64,000 bases of DNA from Allosediminivita pacifica (GTDB lineage: Bacteria > Pseudomonadota > Alphaproteobacteria > Rhodobacterales > Rhodobacteraceae), in NCBI RefSeq assembly GCF_003054175.1, contig NZ_QBKN01000016.1, forward strand, positions 1 to 64,000, written 5' to 3'. Below the pieces are notes generated by a model that was not told the origin of the DNA, made no database searches, and saw only the letters and a program-made list of their open reading frames with translations. Positions 59,660-64,000 of the stretch are shown one piece after another. The position numbers and the translations under genes are program-made. Position 1 is the first letter of the stretch, and each line of letters begins with the position of its first letter.

Positions 59660-60796
59660 TCAAGTTCCAGATCCTTCATAACCTGCCCCTTCTTTTCTTG
59701 TCGTTCCTGACAGTTGCTCGATTTCATCGGCAAGCGCGTTGGCCGCCTCGGGTTTGCCGACGCTCAGCGCCGCCCGCGCCATCTGCGTGGCGCCTTCGGG
59801 GTTCTCCAGGACGGCCCGGATCGACTCGGTCAGGCTTTCGACCGAAAGCTGACTTTCCGGCATCCGGATCGCGGCACCCGCCTCGACCAACGGCCGGGCG
59901 TTGGCGCTCTGCTCATCCCGGATCGCCGCCGCGTAGGGAATGAGGATCGAGGGCCTGCCGATCACGCTCAGGTCCGCAACACTGGACGCCCCCGAGCGCG
60001 AGATCACCAGTTGCGCCTCGCTCATCCGGCTCGGGACGTCATGGAAGAACGGCTGAACATCGGCGTCGATCCCGACCTCGGCATAAAAGGCCGAGACGCG
60101 GTCGATATCCTCTGGCCGGGCCTGCTGATTGACGCGAACCAGTTGGCGCATATGGTCCGGCAGCGCAGCGAAGGCGGGCGGGACAATATCGCTGAGGATG
60201 CGGGCCCCCTGGCTGCCGCCGATGACGAGCACAGACATGGGATAATCGCCCGGCGGGATGTAGCCTGCGCCGGCGCGTTCAAAGACCGCCTGGCGCACAG
60301 GGTTTCCGGTGTGAACAGCGTCAACTCCGTCCGGGAGCTCTGTGGGCCAGGTGCCGCAGGCGATACGGGTCACCCTCGTGGCGAACAGCTTGTTGACCTT
60401 GCCAAGAACCCCGTTCTGTTCATGGATCATGCGCGGCAAGCCCAGCAGGATCGCGGCGCTGAGCGCAGGGATCGAGGGATAGCCGCCGAAGCCGATCACC
60501 GCGGCGGGTTTGTCGCGTCGCATCCGAAGGGCCATGTCGCCGACGCCACCGGCGATGCGAAAGGGAACCAGCGCACGTGCCGCCACGCCCCCTCGCGCAA
60601 AGGTCGCGCTAGAGACTTCCTCGATCTCGACCTCGTCCGGAAAGCCCCCGACGTAGCGTGCCCCGCGCGCATCGGTCGAGAGCTTCACGCGCCAGCCGCG
60701 GGCCAGAAGCGTTTCCGCCAGAGCTTGCGCCGGGAACATGTGCCCACCCGTGCCACCTGCTGCCATCAACAACAGGGGCCTGCGATCAGCAGCCAT
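59660..60796 (-). CDS. murG: UDP-GlcNAc:lipid I N-acetylglucosaminyltransferase
   Basis: Makes lipid II on the cytoplasmic face of the inner membrane. A 378-residue GT-B protein: the donor/lipid loop [17 protein letters not shown] (about 13-29), [13 protein letters not shown] near 96, [10 protein letters not shown] near 120, and the second-domain loop [10 protein letters not shown] near 190. GGAGGTTTCC lies just before ATG 60796, deciding the start against the longer frame to 60886. It lies 137 bp downstream of ftsW and 13 bp before murC. Confidence 0.97.
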   Translation of the reverse strand: MAADRRPLLLMAAGGTGGHMFPAQALAETLLARGWRVKLSTDARGARYVGGFPDEVEIEEVSSATFARGGVAARALVPFRIAGGVGDMALRMRRDKPAAVIGFGGYPSIPALSAAILLGLPRMIHEQNGVLGKVNKLFATRVTRIACGTWPTELPDGVDAVHTGNPVRQAVFERAGAGYIPPGDYPMSVLVIGGSQGARILSDIVPPAFAALPDHMRQLVRVNQQARPEDIDRVSAFYAEVGIDADVQPFFHDVPSRMSEAQLVISRSGASSVADLSVIGRPSILIPYAAAIRDEQSANARPLVEAGAAIRMPESQLSVESLTESIRAVLENPEGATQMARAALSVGKPEAANALADEIEQLSGTTRKEGAGYEGSGT

Positions 60797-60933
60797 CAGG
60801 AAACCTCCGTGCCTTGGATTGGCGCCGCATATACGAGCGGAATTGGCACCGCAACGCCACCGGCGGAAGGACGCCGACGAGGCCACTCGGCGACCCGCTC
60901 ATGACTTCGGAAGCGGCCTGCCCGGACACGCGC

Positions 60934-62100
60934 TCAGCGGCGCCGGCTGCGCAAGAGATCACCGATCTCGCCCTGCGGCCGCGTTCTCGTGAAGGCCAAG
61001 AGCATCCCGACGCCAATACCGGCCGCGATGACCGAAGAACCACCATAGCTGACGAAGGGAAGCGTCATGCCCTTGGCCGGCAACAGCCGCACAGCGACAC
61101 CCATGTTGATCATGGCCTGCACGCCGAAGATGGCTGCAAGCCCGGTGCCCGCAAGCCGGATGAAGGGATCACGTTCGCGCATCAGGCGGATCATCGAGCG
61201 GACGACAACAACCATGTAAAGCGTGATGATCGCACCCACCAGGATCAGGCCGTATTCCTCGGCCGCGACGGCGATGATGAAGTCCGTATGGGCGTCAGGA
61301 AGCGACCATTTCACTTGGCCTTCGCCAACGCCCACACCGAAGAAGCCACCTTCGCGGATGGCGTTCGTGGCGTAGCCGAGCTGCGTGTTCGGGTCGACCT
61401 CGGGGCTGAGGAAGCCGTCGATACGCCGGGCGAAGTGCTCGGATGCGTTGTAGGCGACCGTTCCGAAGAAGACGACCACGCCCGCGAGCGCCATCAGAAG
61501 GAACATCGGCGCGCCGCCGACGAACCACATCACGCCCCAGCCGAAGAGGACGAGGCACGCCTGCCCGAAGTCCGGCTGCAGGGCGAGCATCGCCACGATG
61601 GCGACCATGAGCGCGAAGGAATAGACACGGCCCGGAGGTCCGCCAAGCTCCTGCCCCGCCGCCATGAGCCATGCGCAGGCAATGACGAAGAGCGGCTTCA
61701 GAAACTCGGACGGCTGCAGCGAAGCAAAGCCCATCGAATACCAGCGCACGGCCCCCTTGCCGAAATCCGTTCCGAAAAAGGGAAGCATCGCCAGGGCAAC
61801 GAAGGCTACAATGAAGCCCAGCACCGACAAGCGACGCACCAGCACGGGCCCCATCATGGATGCCAGAACCAGCGCAATCAGCCCGAGTAGACCGAAAAAG
61901 GCCTGACGCTGGACATAGTAGAAAGGCTCGAGTCCGTTCCGCTCGGCCAGAGGCGGCGACGCGGCGAGGCCGAGAAGCAGCCCCACCCCAAAGAGCATAA
62001 GGACACAAGATAGCGACCACTTGTCGACCGTGCGCCACCAACGCGAAAGGATGGGCTCGGCTGTGCGCAGGGGTGCTGCGCCATAGACCATTTCTGTCAT
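60934..62100 (-). CDS. ftsW: Cell-division lipid II polymerase FtsW
   Basis: SEDS-family septal peptidoglycan glycosyltransferase, 388 residues with about ten membrane helices. Conserved segments are KGAVRWYSMGFASLQPSEFL (residues about 115-134), the catalytic-aspartate loop region LSPEVDPNTQLGYATNAIREG near 230 (written here as two adjacent motifs in one loop), HTDFIIAVAAEEYGL near 268, and LPFVSYGGSS near 345. It is upstream of murG on the same strand. Its usual neighbour murD is separated from it by a plus-strand flavoprotein gene. Confidence 0.96.
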   Translation of the reverse strand: MTEMVYGAAPLRTAEPILSRWWRTVDKWSLSCVLMLFGVGLLLGLAASPPLAERNGLEPFYYVQRQAFFGLLGLIALVLASMMGPVLVRRLSVLGFIVAFVALAMLPFFGTDFGKGAVRWYSMGFASLQPSEFLKPLFVIACAWLMAAGQELGGPPGRVYSFALMVAIVAMLALQPDFGQACLVLFGWGVMWFVGGAPMFLLMALAGVVVFFGTVAYNASEHFARRIDGFLSPEVDPNTQLGYATNAIREGGFFGVGVGEGQVKWSLPDAHTDFIIAVAAEEYGLILVGAIITLYMVVVVRSMIRLMRERDPFIRLAGTGLAAIFGVQAMINMGVAVRLLPAKGMTLPFVSYGGSSVIAAGIGVGMLLAFTRTRPQGEIGDLLRSRRR

Positions 62101-62302
62101 GGGAATACCGCTCGTCTGCCTCTGAACGCCCGTTTTCCGGGTCTGAATAATACTCTAGCCGAATTCTACCAACCAAGCCAGCTTTAAGACGCGCGCGTGG
62201 CGTAGGATCTCGGCCAATAGCAGAACGGACCGAGCGGCTTGAAGAGGCCCTCTCTTCCCGGCATCACCTTGCCTCGACGCCGACCACCGAGGAGCCACGA
62301 CC

Positions 62303-63490
62303 ATGGAGAAGCAAATGCACTGCCGGACGCTGATCCTCGGCGCCGGGGCAGCGGGCATGATGGCTGCGGCGCATGCCGGGCCCGATGTCATTGTCATCGA
62401 CCACGCAAAGCGTCCCGGCGAGAAGATCCGTATCTCGGGCGGGGGGCGCTGCAACTTTACCAACTACCGCGTTGAACCGGAACGGTTTCTCGGTTCAAAC
62501 CCGCATTTTCACAAGTCAGCTCTGGCCCGGTACACGCAGTGGGATTTCCTCGATCTGGTGCAGCGCCATGGGATTGCCTGGCATGAAAAGACGCTCGGCC
62601 AGCTTTTCTGCGACGGCAAGGCCACGCAGATCATCGAGATGCTTCAGACAGAGATGAACACGGCCGGTGCCAAACTCTGGCTCGAAACCGGCCTGACCGG
62701 CGTAAGACACGTGGACGGGTGCTTCGTGTTGAACCTCACGTTCAACGGGGAAAACATTGAATTGACGTCGGAAAACCTGATCCTTGCGACCGGCGGAAAG
62801 TCCGTTCCCAAGATGGGTGCGACGGGTCTGGCCTACGACATCGCGCGACAGTTTGGGCACGCCGTGACCGAGATCCGGCCGGGATTGGTCCCCTTCACCT
62901 TCGAGAAGCGCTTTGCCGATATCTCGGGGATCTCCACGAACGTGCTGGCGCGGAACGCGCGCGCTTCGTTCGAAGAGGCGCTGCTTTTCACCCACCGGGG
63001 TCTTTCGGGGCCCGCAGCGTTGCAGCTTTCGAGCTACTGGCGCGAGGGGGAGGAGATTTCGGTAAATCTTTTCCCCGGCATGGACTTCGCAGGCATTCTG
63101 CGCGCAGCGCGGCAGGATCGCGGCAGGCGCTCACTCAAGACCGAACTTGGCGCGCATCTCCCGGGTCGGCTTGTGGACTTCCTGTCTCGAGCCATGGATC
63201 TCGGCGGCAACCTCGCCGACCTTTCGGACGCGCGGATCGCGTCGTTGGCCGACGCGCTGCAACGCTGGCAGCTGAAACCGGGGGGCACCGAGGGCTACCG
63301 CACCGCCGAAGTGACCCTCGGCGGCGTCGACACCGACGGGCTCGACTCGCGCACGATGATGTCGAAGAACCTTCCCGGCCTCTACGTAATCGGCGAAGCG
63401 GTCGATGTGACCGGGTGGCTGGGCGGCTACAACTTTCAGTGGGCGTGGTCGTCGGGTGTGGCCGCGGGCCGGGCGATCGCGGGTAGCTAG
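62303..63490 (+). CDS. HI0933/YhiN-family FAD-dependent oxidoreductase
   Basis: A 395-residue flavoprotein of the YhiN family. The FAD motif [17 protein letters not shown] is at about residues 10-26 and the family signature [11 protein letters not shown] near 48-58; the C-terminal part has [12 protein letters not shown] and the closing FAD segment [19 protein letters not shown], given here as its recognisable start and end. The physiological substrate of the family is unknown. It is on the plus strand between ftsW and murD, both minus. Its stop overlaps the murD stop by four bases (CTAG centre). ATG 62303 follows GAGGAGCC. Confidence 0.93.
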   Translation: MEKQMHCRTLILGAGAAGMMAAAHAGPDVIVIDHAKRPGEKIRISGGGRCNFTNYRVEPERFLGSNPHFHKSALARYTQWDFLDLVQRHGIAWHEKTLGQLFCDGKATQIIEMLQTEMNTAGAKLWLETGLTGVRHVDGCFVLNLTFNGENIELTSENLILATGGKSVPKMGATGLAYDIARQFGHAVTEIRPGLVPFTFEKRFADISGISTNVLARNARASFEEALLFTHRGLSGPAALQLSSYWREGEEISVNLFPGMDFAGILRAARQDRGRRSLKTELGAHLPGRLVDFLSRAMDLGGNLADLSDARIASLADALQRWQLKPGGTEGYRTAEVTLGGVDTDGLDSRTMMSKNLPGLYVIGEAVDVTGWLGGYNFQWAWSSGVAAGRAIAGS

Positions 63491-64000
63491 CGCCCGAGCG
63501 CCGCCTGGACCCGCGCGACAAAATCCTCTCCCCGTTTCTCGAAGCTGTCGTACTGGTCGAAACTTGCAGCCGCGGGGGCGAGCAGCACAACTTCGCCCGG
63601 CTCGGCCTCCGATGCGGCGCGGGCGACGGCCTGTTCCATCGTGGTGCAAGCCTCCGCCTCGATCCCCTTGAGCTGCAGCGCGAAACCTTCGGCCTCGCGC
63701 CCGATGACATAGGCCTTGGAGACGTGATCGAGCCCCTCGGCGAGACCCTCGAGGCCGCCCTCCTTCTGCAGTCCCCCGCAGATCCAGCGGATCTTCGGGA
63801 AGGCCATCAGCGCCTTCAGCGCCGCATCGACGTTGGTGGCCTTGCTGTCGTTCACGAAGGTCACGCCGCCCTTCTCACCCACGATCTGGCTGCGATGAGG
63901 CAGCCCTTCGAAGGTATGCAGGGCGCGCTCGATCTCGCGCGGACCAATGCCGAGGGTGCGGGCAACCGCGTAAGCGGCGCAGGCATTCTGATGGTTGTGG
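63487..64000 (-). CDS. murD: UDP-N-acetylmuramoylalanine--D-glutamate ligase, C-terminal part
   Basis: Only the 3' portion (about 170 codons) is in the window; the frame is open to the right edge. It adds D-glutamate, the product of MurI, to UDP-MurNAc-Ala. Recognisable MurD segments are the [14 protein letters not shown] helix at the edge, [15 protein letters not shown], the conserved [27 protein letters not shown] and the terminal [19 protein letters not shown]. The catalytic ATP loop lies outside the window. Its end overlaps the convergent YhiN-type gene by four bases. Confidence 0.95.
   Translation of the reverse strand, partial: HNHQNACAAYAVARTLGIGPREIERALHTFEGLPHRSQIVGEKGGVTFVNDSKATNVDAALKALMAFPKIRWICGGLQKEGGLEGLAEGLDHVSKAYVIGREAEGFALQLKGIEAEACTTMEQAVARAASEAEPGEVVLLAPAAASFDQYDSFEKRGEDFVARVQAALGR

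Overview
The window is high-GC, densely coded chromosomal DNA that reads as Rhodobacteraceae (Alphaproteobacteria, Roseobacter/Rhodobacter side). Supporting this are an sqdBDC-type sulfolipid cluster, a fused indolepyruvate ferredoxin oxidoreductase, a DksA reduced to one cysteine, a TRAP transporter beside a fused oxoprolinase/hydantoinase, a class III alcohol dehydrogenase, and murD/ftsW/murG/murC in the usual alphaproteobacterial arrangement. I see no phage, IS element, CRISPR array, plasmid gene or rRNA. Most of the window is core genome; the accessory-looking parts are the left edge (1-700) and a mosaic between about 41 and 49.5 kb.

Layout. 1-700: an AT-richer stretch with a possibly broken glycosyltransferase-like gene. 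0.7-8 kb: GNAT acetyltransferase, class III ADH, then pgm, an EamA transporter, eno and a membrane histidine kinase. 8-16 kb: ccmE, argC, murI and an acyltransferase on the minus strand, then the indolepyruvate oxidoreductase facing a LysR regulator. 16.1-16.9 kb: a probable small RNA with a strong terminator, and a tiny membrane-protein gene with its own terminator. 16.9-27.5 kb: purL, an M48 metalloprotease, the oxoprolinase diverging from a TRAP operon (binding protein, small and large membrane subunits) that ends in a MarR-like regulator, then a small zinc-ribbon membrane protein. 27.6-35.9 kb: AlkC-like repair protein with an atypical SDR, universal stress protein, a small two-domain protein, an NTF2-like protein, an outer-membrane-barrel candidate diverging from an SDR, and a large MscS-type channel. 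36-49.4 kb: prfC, FAD monooxygenase, dksA, MoxR ATPase, then a 5.2-kb block (hypothetical membrane protein, AidB-like dehydrogenase, DUF2927 lipoprotein, a 55-aa membrane protein) that separates MoxR from a CoxE-like VWA protein, followed by an isolated peptide-type binding protein. 49.4-57 kb: two tRNA-Val genes, lon with a heat-shock-type promoter, an old-yellow-enzyme reductase, and sqdB-sqdD-sqdC. 57-64 kb: tgt, then murC, murG, ftsW and the 3' part of murD (all minus strand), with a flavoprotein gene inserted on the plus strand between ftsW and murD.

The most interesting non-coding signals are two repeat families. Family 1 (three copies: 1239-1316, 36244-36310, 46111-46178) has a fixed architecture of CGGTWAA, 15 nt, CATTGAT, 19 nt, and then the palindrome GTCCCGGSSCGGGAC followed by ACCC. 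The spacing is identical in all copies, which suggests a protein-binding or regulatory module rather than debris. Family 2 (19089-19242, 42034-42083, 45784-45975, 56926-56995) is a hairpin-forming element built on CTTCTTNTTGGC, AAATACTCC, GGGGG and GGGGCAGAGCCCC. It occurs singly or as head-to-head inverted pairs at gene ends, and in one case supplies the last nine codons and the stop of sqdC.

All starts, motifs and spacings were read by eye. Family assignments rest on remembered family signatures, not on searches.
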